From the NCBI GenBank assembly GCA_014338405.1, contig JTDE01000222.1, positions 11,665 through 75,664 of the forward strand: a DNA stretch of 64,000 nucleotides, in the 5' to 3' direction. How positions within the stretch are numbered: position 1 is the stretch's first letter; each line of letters starts with the position of its first letter. A program made the translations under genes and the position numbers. Positions 37,171-48,639 of the stretch are shown here, in pieces. The notes under the pieces are model-generated. The model was not told the DNA's origin. It ran no database searches and was given only the letters and a program-made list of their open reading frames with translations. This DNA is from Paragonimus skrjabini miyazakii (lineage: Eukaryota; Platyhelminthes; Trematoda; Plagiorchiida; Troglotrematidae).

Positions 37171-37240
37171 GTAGTTAGCCTGATGATCACTAACCGAAAA
37201 CGAGCTTGTTCACTACAATATTATTTCCTGAAAACTGCTA
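37171..37240 (+). repeat. Right arm of imperfect inverted repeat
   Basis: CACTAACCGAAAACGAGCTT then GTTCACTACAATATTATTTCC pairs with the left arm at 36850-36912. A related single copy occurs at 31891-31948, so the arms are more likely two insertions of one dispersed repeat than a terminal inverted repeat of a DNA transposon. Confidence 0.55.
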
Positions 37241-38526
37241 GCAGTTTCAACCGATTTCCGGTGTTCTTTGTTTTTGTTACGGGATCGAATAACTGACTTT
37301 GTTCTCCGGTGAATCGCGAGGACGGTGGCAGCGAACCATGCGAACAGATATCCAACCTCACCCTGCATAGAAATCATCGTAAAAACAAATTACGTTGACT
37401 AAACGGACATATGATATCGTAAATAACGATTCTGCTGCCACTCTAACAGAGGAAGAATCAGCTTGCAAGCCTGATTTTGTCAGTAATCCTAGTCAACTGT
37501 CATTTTGTATCCGTATATTGTCATACCATCGGGTTACGGTCAGCGTGTATTGTTGACAGTTTTCAGGTTGCACAGGTCTACAGGCCACTTCCAAAGAATC
37601 TCCGAAGGCATGCTTGTCCAGGAGGAATTGGTCTGTCTGTTAACTCGGACAGTGCGTTGAGGACCTCAGTGGATGCAGTGTATCATAGGGCATCTGTATG
37701 TTGAAACAAAGAAGGGGAACCAGAAAGAAACAGTGTGCTGCGAAAATAGCCTTTGAATGAAAACTAAAGTGTGCTAATGTTACTGTTTCTGGAATGTCTG
37801 AGTGCGTGAATCACGTAAGTACTCGACTGATGCTTTTGGAAGATAATATTCGAAGAATGCCTGAGTTGGAGTTTGTGGAGTAGGGCATCTAGAATCGATA
37901 GTCTTTGCTTATCGAGGATAAACAAACTAGTTGTTCACAATTTTTGGGCTCACTGTATGAAGGAGATTTGTGATTATGGTTCTGAATGAACTAGGTGATG
38001 TCTGTTGAATATTTTACTCACTTAAAGAAAGGTTACTTTGATATCAGAAATTAAAATTAGTAGTCAGCTGTTATATCTAACCCCATCATCAAACGTTACA
38101 TGGGAAAATTTCCTCTGAAGTCAACTTTTTCACTATGGTGAACTAATGATGAAAGTGAACACACTTTTATGTCACCAACTGTCTCAACCGTATGGAAAAA
38201 TGACTACTTTCAATTAGTCAAAGTAACTGAAGAAATAACGTTTACTACAGAATAAATTTGTATCTTGTTGCAGACAGGTAGATTTTGTTCTAGTTGAGTG
38301 GTTCACCTGTAAAGGGTTTTCAACAGTCTTAATTGTGATGTAAGCAATGATAGACGGTTGTTTTCAGTTTAGGGTGTATTTTTCAAATGCGCATTATACC
38401 ACGAGAAATATAATGTGGTGAGTTGCGTATTTTTACGACCCTTTGGACATAATTTGTCCAATGTTGCTTTCACGTTGTAGGTTGATGTGAAAACTACGCC
38501 CAGAGTATTGGTTGGGATACTATAAT

Positions 38527-38571
38527 AGAGCAGACCGATCGTGTAAGCTGGAGGAATTATTGATGAGTAGT
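38527..38571 (+). repeat. Flanking direct repeat, left copy
   Basis: AGAGCAGACCGATCGTGTAA followed by GCTGGAGGAATTATTGATGAG matches 39074-39117 (AGAGGAGATCGATCGTGCAA, then GCAGGAAGAATTAGTTGATG) at about four of five positions. The pair brackets repeat copies F and G. Confidence 0.55.
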
Positions 38572-38987
38572 AGGGGGATGTTGATTTTCATATAGATTGA
38601 ACATCACCCACAATTGATCGCATCTGTTGCAACTCCGTGGACTTTCCAGTCGGCCCCTTTCGAACAGCGGAAACACTAGACTCGAGTTTCGCTCTCATTA
38701 GAGCTCGTCAGTAATGTATATCCTTACCACTGTCGGGAATTGAACCATGGACACGCTGTTCATGAGGCAACCGTGTTTATCACTGCACCACTGACCTCAC
38801 ATTAGACACGACCAAATTGTCATGTGTGAAAACTCAACCACTTTAGCTTGTGAGTAATGATCAGGTTGCCCGATCGCCGCGAGAAGAGACACAGTTACTG
38901 TCTGTTAACTCCAATCGATGGTCCCTCGACTAGGACCTCTCTCCAAGTTGACATCACAGAAATCATTGACTTGTTGAGCGATATTTG
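38571..38987 (-). repeat. tRNA-related dispersed repeat, copy F (near full length)
   Basis: On the minus strand it begins CAAATATCGCTCAAC, as copy A does, and continues through GGAGTTAACAGACAGTAACTGTGTCTC, the A-box region TGGTGCAGTGA, the B box GGTTCAATTCC and the GCGAAACTCGAGTC block. It ends ATTGTGGGTGATGTTCAATC and a tail with CTACTCATCAATAA. About 415 bp; with copy A it defines the family's unit. Confidence 0.72.
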
Positions 38988-39073
38988 ATTACTGATGACT
39001 AGTAGGAAAGTTTGGTTTTAATATAGATTGAATATCACCCACAATTGATCGCAGCTCTCGAATTCCCATAGGT
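38988..39073 (-). repeat. tRNA-related dispersed repeat, copy G (tail only)
   Basis: On the minus strand GCTGCGATCAATTGTGGGTG, then ATATTCAATCTATATT and a tail CTAGTCATCAGTAAT match the tail of the family. It is joined without spacer to the head of copy F, a head-to-tail junction like that at 36465. Confidence 0.65.
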
Positions 39074-39117
39074 AGAGGAGATCGATCGTGCAAGCAGGAA
39101 GAATTAGTTGATGAATA
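39074..39117 (+). repeat. Flanking direct repeat, right copy
   Basis: Partner of 38527-38571. Too long and too diverged to be a recent target-site duplication; more likely an additional module of the tandem repeat. Confidence 0.5.
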
Positions 39118-40429
39118 TTCTGTCACTTAAGTTACCTAAGGTGCCTCTTTATATTCCGAGAGACATGTCTACTCCGAAGGGAGTAGAACTGTACTTGCTT
39201 TGTGACACGTTCGAAAAAAGATGGAGAGCAGTTGGTTGCAGTAGGCTAAAAACTTGAAACGGCATTTATTATTACAGACAAATCAAGAACGACAATGTGA
39301 AATAATTGTTAGTTCAAAACTCGAACCCTCAGTGGTTGTGTTCATAGCAAGACTAATGAGGCTACTTGTAAGCAAACTGAAAATGCGGGTGGGTCACGTG
39401 GTCCTGTAGACGGACTGTACAATAGAGCTGCGGTGTATTCGTAACACAGTTTACTGAAAGCGAAATAAGACGAATATGCGGGCATGCCGTTATAACACAT
39501 GTACCTTCTTGAACTGAATCCGACCGATGTATCACCGACAGGATTTTCGCGTTCACTTTTATGTGAGACCAACCAATGGCTTTGGTGACCAGCGTTTCTA
39601 ACGTTTTCAGAGAACGACTGACAAATGTCATTATTTTCTACTGCATTAATAGATGCGGGGCTCGCGGCTAGGCTTGTTTTAAATGTTGGGGTTGTTCATT
39701 CAGTGAATCCCATCTTGGAATGTTTGATATCACGATATTCCACCTGATTAAGACTGTCGAGGACAGGGGCATGACTGTCTCGCATAGTTAACTATGTTTG
39801 TGCACGAAAGCCTAGCAGCCGATAAGATTTATTGAGGTTGAGGCCACTAGGTTTGTTCCAGTTGTAGCAAACAAGATAACACTCTTGATGGAAAACGTAG
39901 ACATTCTGTCTTGGCTCAGATCTGTTGTGGTTCAAGGAGAGAACAGATGAGGGCTGTGACATAAACAACACAAAACCTGATGTTTTACTGTCACACAGTA
40001 CAGCTACAGTACCAGTTAGTTGGATGACTGCTGGTGAGTAGCGCTTCAGATACACCGTAGTGGACATCTGTCTGTTCAAGCTGAAGATGAGGAGAATAGA
40101 ACACATACGTGATGGTTGTGTTCACTTTCTTCCAGACCAATGCTGTCTACCTAGAGATTATCTGCTTAATGCCAGTTGACTAGTTTATGACGGAACATGT
40201 TTTTGTGGGCGACTGGGATGCTATGGGTGCCGTACGTAGTGTGCTGTAGTGGAACTGTTAACCGTGATAGCTTAAGTACCCACTAACATATAGCGATATC
40301 TCGATGATAGTCAATGAAAACGTTAAGTCAATGGTTTGGATCTTTGTTGTTGGGATTGGTGTACAAGCTTAATGCAGTGGCACTCATCTGTACCGTGTCC
40401 TGTCCAGTTCAATAGTGCTGTTCTCTGTT

Positions 40430-40700
40430 CCGATCCAGGTCTAACCGTGCCATGCGTGCCTGTGTATCGACCACATTGAATCACATCCAGTTAGAGCGTT
40501 CCAATTGGCTGAGTGTGGGTATGGTGAATGCGCGCGTACCTGCGTTCGGGTGTGGAAGGGAGCTTTCGGGCCGGTGAATGCGTGGACGAGCATGTGCAGG
40601 TTGGGATAGTGAGCAATCACAGGCTAGACGGCTTGTCGCGTGACGGGACGTGTGAGAGGGCGAGACGACGGCTACAGGCAAAAGACTCAGTCATTTGGAG
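40430..40700. other. CpG-dense, GC-rich patch
   Basis: By eye 40501-40680 holds about 17 CpG in 180 bases and is far richer in G and C than the flanks. Overlapping short frames exist on both strands (40528-40710 plus, 40681-40481 minus) with no recognised motif. It could be a promoter-like island, a repeat of different origin, or an old coding fragment. Confidence 0.35.
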
Positions 40701-41041
40701 CAGTCGATGACACTTCACTATACAATTCACATAAAGAATACTGATTACCTACTACGTCACGGAAAAGTAGTACATTTTGATCCACCTGGTTCGAGCCATT
40801 GAAGTGAGCTATCAAGAAAAGTGATCAGAATCATCCGAACAGGTAGAGTAACGCTTTCGTGACTCAAAGACAGATTACAATTGTGGAAAGTCCGATTTAA
40901 TTTATAGACATTAAACGAATAGTGAACAACCGTCCGTTTTCGCCCATCTATTTCGATCCTCAAAATCTCACGGCATTAGTGGAAAGCCGTTAATTATTTG
41001 TTACTGAACTAGACCCGATCAATCGAATTGATTGGTTCCAA

Positions 41042-41263
41042 TTGTGTGCCACGTCTGTCCAAAGGCCACTTTCGATGAAACAATTGCTGGAACACTGTAT
41101 CTTTGCGTGTGACAAACGTTATGTTGCCGACATTTCTGCGCTATTCGTATTCCAAAACAAAACGATTGATAAATCAATTCCAGTCGAATTATCTAATCTG
41201 ATATTCCAGCTTTTTGCTCTATTGTCAGATGTTTGTTTGCATGAGGAGTTTTTTTTACCTTAA
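41042..41263 (+). pseudogene. Possible C-terminal end of a non-LTR retrotransposon ORF
   Basis: The translation includes LCATSVQRPLSMKQLLEHCI followed by FACDKRYVAD. This resembles the Cys/His motif (C-x-C, then H-x-C) at the end of RNase H-bearing LINE polyproteins, where a block such as PLTxxHLLxxC precedes an Arg/Tyr-rich run. One Cys and the expected His appear changed. The match is short and from memory of family patterns only; the frame ends at 41263 with no further domains. Confidence 0.28.
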
Positions 41264-41489
41264 AGTGTCGCATTACGTTTAACGTGATAGCTTGTGTGTG
41301 CAGTTGAATATGAAAATGTGATGGTTGATTTGCACCGTTTTGACGTGCATTTGGTATGTATCTAACCATTCATGATTAAACGTGCATTTCTGGTAGCCTT
41401 ATAGAACGTAATATAGTTCCTGGTCTTATTTCCAGAGATTGTGACTGTTTGGTTTTGTAGATCCTTTGAACCACTGATAACAGGATTAC

Positions 41490-41572
41490 TGAGTAGTATG
41501 ATTTAAACACTACCCCAAATTGATCGCAGCTTCCGCAATAACATAGACTTTTCAGCCGGCTGCTTTTAGAAG
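41490..41572 (-). repeat. tRNA-related dispersed repeat, copy H (tail fragment)
   Basis: The plus strand reads AACACTACCCCAAATTGATC then GCAGC, the complement of the family tail, followed by a diverged AGACTTTTCAGCCGGC block that matches AGACTTTCCAGTCGGCC of copy F. Confidence 0.5.
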
Positions 41573-41579
41573 TGAGTAA

Positions 41580-44390
41580 GCGATCTTCAAGGAATATTGC
41601 TTTTTAATCACCTGTTCACCATATATTATACTCCCAGTCTGTTAGGTCATCTATATTTGATAAGTATTCTTATCTGGAATACTGTAAGATCTGGAGATAC
41701 AGTAAGGCGGATTGTTAGCCAATATCTTTGTAACCAGACCTAAGTATAACCCATCGGCAGTAAAAGTTCAAGGAATCATTATTGTAGAGCAAATATACAG
41801 CTAATATTATAAGTATAAAAAGTGAATCACTTACGAACAGCGGAAGATTGCGGTAGATTGACCCTACTCCCAGATCTGCTTGTTTTGCCAAGAAACCGAA
41901 GTCACCCGAAACAATTACGTTCTACATTCTCTACCCCTGTCACAATTACGATGGGATGATGAAGGAGAAAATACGCTGGAAGTCCAGTAGAACTTGACAG
42001 TATACGAATGTTTATTGTGTTATACTAGTAGGGCAAAAGATTGATCTTATATACTGTTTCGTCAACAGAGACGTGAATGTCTATTTTGATTAAACTTTGG
42101 AGGAAGAGAGGCAACTCGTATTCTTAACAATATACTTGTCAAGAACGGCTACTCAGAACGGTTTATCTATAGGCTAATGGTTGAAATCATAGTGAGTTAA
42201 GCAAGACAGTAGAGAAAAGTATCTATTATTTCTCTAAAATGATAAAAATTCCTAACCGTATAAACGACGAACTCAATTAAGCACCTGCCAGTTTAATTCC
42301 AAGTTACATGTTTTACTCCTACTCGAATGATGAACTGCTTGTTCAGGATGCCCTTTACTATTGAAACAACTGTTGTAAGAAGCCTAACACAAGAAGTATC
42401 AAAACGCAAACGGTTGGTCCCAAAGACGACCAGCGAAATGGTGGGCAGCTGCTTCGACGTACTTGAGTCACATCATTATCACACACGAAACAGAATCGTA
42501 CGTACGACCTGTGAATAAGCGACATATTTGAATCCAAGCACTTATCCATTAGACAAGATATCGCGGTCACTGGAGCTGCCAGAATGTATGCGAATTCTTT
42601 TCCCCTGATTGTTGCACTTTCTTTTGTTCATAAAGCAGGCCAACCACAAAAAGTCTGATCGATTTCAGCCAGTAATCAGGAGAAATCACAACTTCTACGG
42701 AAAATAATACCGGAAGGCATACAAGAAATCATCCAGGATATCAAACTCGAGACTTATCAACTGAAGTTATGACAAATCCTTGGCTGACGGATAGATGGAA
42801 TAAACCCCTTAGCTGACATTTCACGTTTGCCTTGATAATCATTTTATTTAGTAGATCAGTTAGAAGAGCAATTCCTCTGTAGAAAATATTCTGCAGACTT
42901 TCCAAGCTGTCACTACATGAAGGCACACGGTTGTATTTTAATGATAGTTGCATGCTGTAGCCATAAACATACAGTTAACTCCGTAAAGACAGACAATACT
43001 TTAAAAAGTAAAAAATATTTCTACCTTAACCTCTACATTAAATTGGACAAGAACGTGTGCTTTTGGCTAGACTGTTTTCCGGATTTCACCAGTCTGAACG
43101 TATATACAAAAACTGTACTAAGTTTGATATATATTATAACGAAAAACCGTTCAGTGAAGTAAGATCCTAATCATCCAGTTAGAACGCCCTCGCACCACAT
43201 GTACGTTTGCAATAATCAGGCAGAATTCAATTACACAACGCAGCAGAGTTTTTATTTCATCGTCCCGTAAAGTTCTGCATGGTTGCGTCTATCTGACTTG
43301 CAGTTCTTGTCTTTTCTTGCTTACTAAGCCGATTTTACTCAGGGAGGGCTCATTTGATCCCTCGAGTTATCCGTGATCCGCAAGTTGCATTGAGATTTTC
43401 CGCCAGATATTGGAAATGTCACGTCTCCGACTCGATCAATCACCACAATATCTGTCATGATATTAGTTTGACATGTATCTAGCGTTGTAGGTGAATTCGT
43501 GTAACAGTCGTAATGTAGCAATTTGTGGACAGTGTGCTGGAATTAAAAACAAAACGACTGCGTTTGCCCTTTTGCCTGTCTTTCCTCACTGGTCCAGTGC
43601 AACTATAGCGTGCGCTTATTTTAAGTTCACGAACTTTCTATAAGTAATTTCCCCAAACATCTTTCCAGTTGAACGTCCCACCATTTCCGCAACCGCGTAC
43701 TTCCGCCTGTGGTAAACAATGTAGCGTGTGAAACTGCGAACCGTGAAATGCAATGCACTTTTAAGTGTCGCATATACAGAGGATCGATGGGCCGTTCTTG
43801 TCGCTGTTAGTGGCAGCAAATGTTTCGAACGTCCCCTGATAATCTACGTGAGAGACTGCCCTATTTTTACTCAAAAATCTTGATTTTGTGTTTTGTTTCA
43901 CGTGGAATGGAACACACTTAACGTTGTTGTTGCTTCAAAAAAGCCTGTTTTCTTTTTGACTTGGATAGTTATTTATCATAAGTGGTTTTGCTGTTTTTTT
44001 CAGAGGTATTAGTAAACTTACCTGTTTTAACGCAGCTTACGAAGTAAACTTAAGTCTGAGAGTGTATTTTAATCGTCAAGACCCAGTTACCCTTAGTTTG
44101 ATTCTCGACACTTATACTTGAGAAATAGCGATTCCAATAAAGAGATGCAAGACACAATGACCACTTTTAGTCTTTTTGGACTGTTAAAAATCGTGTTATA
44201 CTCTATCGAGCCAAGCGAAGATGACGGGGATGGTCGGCGTGATTTCAATGCGTTCTACTTGTGGTTGGTACTGTTTGAACTAAAGTCGGTGTCTCACACG
44301 GGCGTGTGCACGTGCGCCCAGTCAGCATGACATCACCTGATGCCCGATACATGTCCAAGACACTAAGTTTGGACACGGTGGTATGCGTAT
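41580..44390. other. No recognised features
   Basis: Only short frames. A weak tRNA-like string on the minus strand near 42505-42580 lacks a proper B box. The minus-strand frame at 43819-43616 is unrecognised. Confidence 0.35.
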
Positions 44391-44394
44391 GCTT

Positions 44395-44475
44395 GTCCAC
44401 GCTTAGCACAATGGTTAGTGTACGATGAAACACGCTTGACCCGCGAATTCTGGGTTCGAATCCTGGTTGCCACTT
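44395..44475 (+). repeat. tRNA-like element (SINE head or tRNA pseudogene)
   Basis: The A box TAGCACAATGG (44404-44414) and B box GGTTCGAATCC (44453-44463) both fit the pol III consensus at normal spacing. The D stem GCAC/GTGT pairs, but the T stem needs two wobble pairs and the predicted acceptor strands (CCACGCT and TTGCCAC) do not pair. It is therefore not a working tRNA gene; more likely the promoter head of a SINE or a decayed tRNA. Confidence 0.55.
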
Positions 44476-46137
44476 GCCCTTCTTCGTTATGGTATGGACT
44501 AGTGGTCACTTACTAGTAAACGGTACGATAGACTTGTTTATTATACGATGATTCATTTATGAAAATTTCGGGCCTTGACTAGATTTCATCGGAATTCAGA
44601 GCGTGACAAACAAGATCGTCTTCAGTGTCATTTTTAGGCCAAAAACAACATAATAAACATGAAAGTGGTTTTATTGGAGCAATCAAAAACGTTAGTGCGC
44701 ATGATTTATGGCCTGGCAAATTTCTTTGCATATTGTCAAGTGTGTACTACAAAACAGAAGACTGTAAAGCGGAAAACAGCGGTCAAATGTGAAACTATTT
44801 ATAAGAGAGAAAAATACGGCGGAGTTATTGGCTAATCAATCAATGACATCGTTCGTGTGGCAGTGCTAAGCTAACAAATGTCTTTCTGTGCATAAAGAGG
44901 TAGATATCAGCGTCTCAGAACAAAGGTCTCAGCAAGTCTTGAAGACTTAGGCTTGTCAGGTGCGTAAACAACTGTGAATGCCTGCGTTGGATCAATCTGG
45001 TGATATCTCTCCGGAAGATGACGAGCGATCGCTGATGCCGATGGTCTGTGTGCATCCACGAGTGTCAGCTTGTACTCGCACCATTCGCTTCCACACCCAT
45101 GCTGGGATGTGTTCCGAGGTGCGAAGCTTCAGCTACAGTTTCATCATGCCAAAGCAGTCGACCTGAAAACTACGTGAAGATTGGTAATTTATATGAGAGC
45201 TGACGAGCGGAGGCATATGGAGTTTTACAGACCGAACTAGAATTCGTTTTGTGGTGTTAGTTAACAGGATCTCTGTGGCATTATACGTCCGTAATACAGC
45301 GGCCAGTAGACAGCGTTGTGGCTAAGTATTTACATCATTCCCTCTGGATGGTATTTGTTGTAAGGCACCACCACCACTGTTTGCTCGTGGAATTTTTTTA
45401 AAAGAACGTTGAGATCAGTGACTGTTGATAGTCTTTGTTCAAGTAAACCTAATCATTTAGTTGTAATTTATTCCCTCACTGAGAAAGATAACTCAAAATG
45501 TTTGGGTGCATCCGCTTGAATGATAGGAATTTTGGAATACTGAATGCGCATCTCAAGAAGTTCTTGTTAGTATGAACGTAGGATGTCCAGTGCCAGTTCG
45601 GTGGGAAAAACTGTCATCAAAACGACTGGGTGGCTATGTGCTTGCCGCTTGACCTAATGTTGACTTATTTTCTTGGGGGTGATTGAATAAACAAAGCTGG
45701 AAAGAGTGGCATAATAGTTTGTACTGTACAAACGGTATGTAAATGACTTTTTCTGTGTCGTCGATGCCAACGCTGACGCTGATTCTTTTAAATCATCATT
45801 TTCTGTTTCACCTCATAGAAAGCTGAAGTAAGTTATGGGAGTAGAATAGGACGGATGATTGACTGTTCTTATAGTTGCACTACTGATAAGTCCAGATGAA
45901 TCAATTCGAGGAGGCGTACACAGGAAGCGGATAGGAAATGGCAAGTTTGCCCACTTTTAGGGGTTTGTTCCGACGACGCTGAAACGGAACCTGATGTGCT
46001 GTCAGGTAAACTGAATATATAAAATTTGTATGGAGGACTTACTAGACCAACAGCGTAAGCTTTCATGTGAAACTTTTTGTGCTAGTAGATATTCGGACAA
46101 ATTGCTAGCTCACAATGTGCGAACCGCGGGACCGTGA

Positions 46138-46510
46138 TTTGTCTGTTGAGTGTAAGACGATCTACAGGAACTTGCCGCACAAGAACGAACTATCAGGTGT
46201 AATGCAGACAAGAAGGCTCGACAAGACCCTCGAATGACTTCGTGCTGCAAACCTGAGACCGTCGTTTACCTTGAAGTCAATTGTGTACCTTCGCCTCAAA
46301 GAATCCGTGTCCATCAATGCTTCCCCATTTTGCATTTACTCATTTCCTTCTTTTGATGGAGAATGTTATGCAGATTGCAAAACAAGGTGCTTGTCAGGTA
46401 GAGTACGTGAACATTGTCATGCCTATTTTGAAAATCAGACAGTAACGAAAGGTTTCCAGTGTAATTTCAACCCACCTGGTTTATTCGGGTCAAAAAGTCG
46501 ATGTGGATGA
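46138..46510 (+). pseudogene. Penelope-like element, linker and GIY-YIG endonuclease fragment
   Basis: One frame carries TIYRNLPHKNELSGVMQTRR and, after an in-frame stop, LRAANLRPSFTLKSIVYLRL. The nuclease part then reads CIYSFPSFDGECY, TRCLSGRVREHCHAYFENQ and TVTKGFQCN. LNLPYK-type linker, then C-x-Y-x-F, CGxCYIG and RxREHxPxY is the Penelope pattern. The YIG triad reads YAD and one of the Cys pair before it is changed, so the nuclease should be dead. No RT lies upstream, so this is a 5'-truncated copy. It is a different subfamily from the 26.9-kb fragment by its linker and EN wording. Confidence 0.78.
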
Positions 46511-46519
46511 TGTATTTAA

Positions 46520-48225
46520 GCCGATCTAATAGGCTGGCATCAGCCCAGTTAGAGCTGCAGGAAACGAGTTAAAAAGAGCAACAAATCGCCGAATATTTTC
46601 AAAAATCAGGTTTGCGTTCTATACTTTTTTCATAAGGAGTTTCATGTAGCAGTAGACTCATGTACATGGTTGAGGTGCGTTTGTCACATTCACCAGAGTC
46701 TACGGAATAGAACCACTAAAGTTTATTCCACCAAAGGGTTAAGGGCGGTTTCTCTTATTCCATGACCAAGTGTCATTGCAGAACAAATAGTTACACCGAA
46801 CAACAACAACTCTCCGAAGTAAAATTAATCATGTGGTTTCGTTAAATCTGTATTCCACTTGATTCAAGTTTACATCCAATGATGATCACTCGGTTAGACA
46901 ATTGGTAGTTTGGAAGAGTTTCGCGTTATATGGAAGTACACTCCAACCGTTGCTGGTCCTGACTATATTGAAAACGCATATGATTCCTGTAATATCAAAA
47001 CAAACAGTAGCATGAATATGACTGCCAGCTACGTTCAGTAATATCAGAATGATCGTTTATTCACAATTGCGGTCAGATTTTGGTGAAAAGTTATGTAGTC
47101 CGGTTTGGCTTTATCTGAATGTCATGTGTTATGTGGCATCTACCACTTGGTTGTACAAATATGAGTGGATATGCTTCCTGGTTTTCATTCCACATATTGA
47201 CATATGTGCGAAATGACTGTTCTGTTTCAGTGACGATATTTAATCTTGAACCAGATAAGTACCTCTAACGTTGGGTCTGCATTGAATAGCTATGTTTTAA
47301 ATAATCCGTGTGTCTTTTCAGGGAGTCAACTGTCATCGTAGTTGAGAGGACTTGCAAGTAAGGTGCACTTTAAAGTTTCATGAAATCAATGCATAAACGA
47401 ACGAACTGCCTTCGATTAAGTTCCAACTAACTAGGCCGATTGGACTAAAAATCTAAACAATGTTGTATGTTGTCGCTCTGTTATTTGAAACTCTGGTGAG
47501 CCAACTGTGATTTGATAAATGTGTCCTGAAGGGTACAAGCTACCTGAATACAACCTTTGCAAGTTATATTTCATTTTATTTGACGCTGAAAGCTGTTTCA
47601 CAGTTAAAACAATATAGAACGTAATGATAACTCTCTTTAACTCATATACAGTCCCCAAGAAACCACGACATCGGTGAACGTTGATACAGTCAGCGATGAA
47701 ATTAGCGATGAGATATAACTTTGTTAAACATAAGCACAATGTGGACCTTTTAACAGAATTTTTAGGTAAATCACCAGGCCTGTAATATTTATAGCCACTG
47801 ATATGAGCATGTTTTCTGAGAGGACAGAAAATTCGCAGGGTTTATACGACAAAACTGGTCATATTTAGTATAGAAGAGGAACAAATCCAATAAATCTTCT
47901 CTCCTGGTTCTTAACAGAAATTCCATCGAAATTATGTTACTTCTTCCAGTTCGATGATGCTAACAAACCTCCTACTGTTAACCCTTCTGCAAAAAGTTAT
48001 TTGGCTGCTTGCGTTACTTTTGTAAGGAGGTGTGAGAAATGGTACTCGTGTATAGTAATTCAAAAGAGATGGTCAAAAAATAGTTGAGGCAGTTCTATGT
48101 GGATGGTTTCGTCCCTTCAACCGCCCAATAATTCAGAACAGTCGAGTGGTGAGATGCTATTCATTTTTTGGTGGTTAATATCTGCGGTGAAATCATTTTC
48201 AACGACCTTAAAACTTTGAAGACTC
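46520..48225. other. No recognised features
   Basis: Short frames only; the minus-strand frame 47739-47431 is unrecognised. No tRNA-like boxes or transposon motifs were found. Confidence 0.35.
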
Positions 48226-48231
48226 TACGAA

Positions 48232-48639
48232 GTGAGAACTGTCTTTCGAGTGCCTTGGTGCCCAGTCATTTTACCTTGTGGATGTGAAGTTACAACTAAA
48301 CAAAGCCGTCAGAGTTATTACATTAGTGTTGGTACTCGCTGCTGTATAATACACTTACATTATCTCCAGATGGCGGGCTACAGTCATAAAGATAGCAACG
48401 TCCTTGTCTTCGTCAAAAAGAATGAGTCTCATTCACTTCAACGCTTGTTCAAATTCTCCAGGACTATCGGGGCTTCTGTGAACTGCTTGAGAGCGGTTGT
48501 GCCGGAGATTCTTTCACGTTTCTTTCTCCGCCGCCGTTTTTTGTTGGGTCTACACGCTCGTATGTTCAGTAAGTCATTAAATCAAGTTTTTTTGTTGTTT
48601 TTTGCTAGATCTTCAAACAGTGCTGATTCACAGCGGTGA
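48232..48639 (+). other. Unrecognised 135-codon frame
   Basis: The frame starts at ATG 48232 only if GTG-like starts are excluded upstream, and it ends TGA at 48637-48639. It has scattered Cys in the first half and a run of Arg and Phe (SRFFLRRRFLLGL) near residue 95, but no motif I recognise. There is no acceptor or donor pair bounding it well. It could be chance or old retroelement sequence. Confidence 0.15.

Noticed and set aside
42505..42580. A minus-strand tRNA-like sequence
   Set aside because: There is an A-box-like run and a TTCAAAT string, but no proper B box and no stems.
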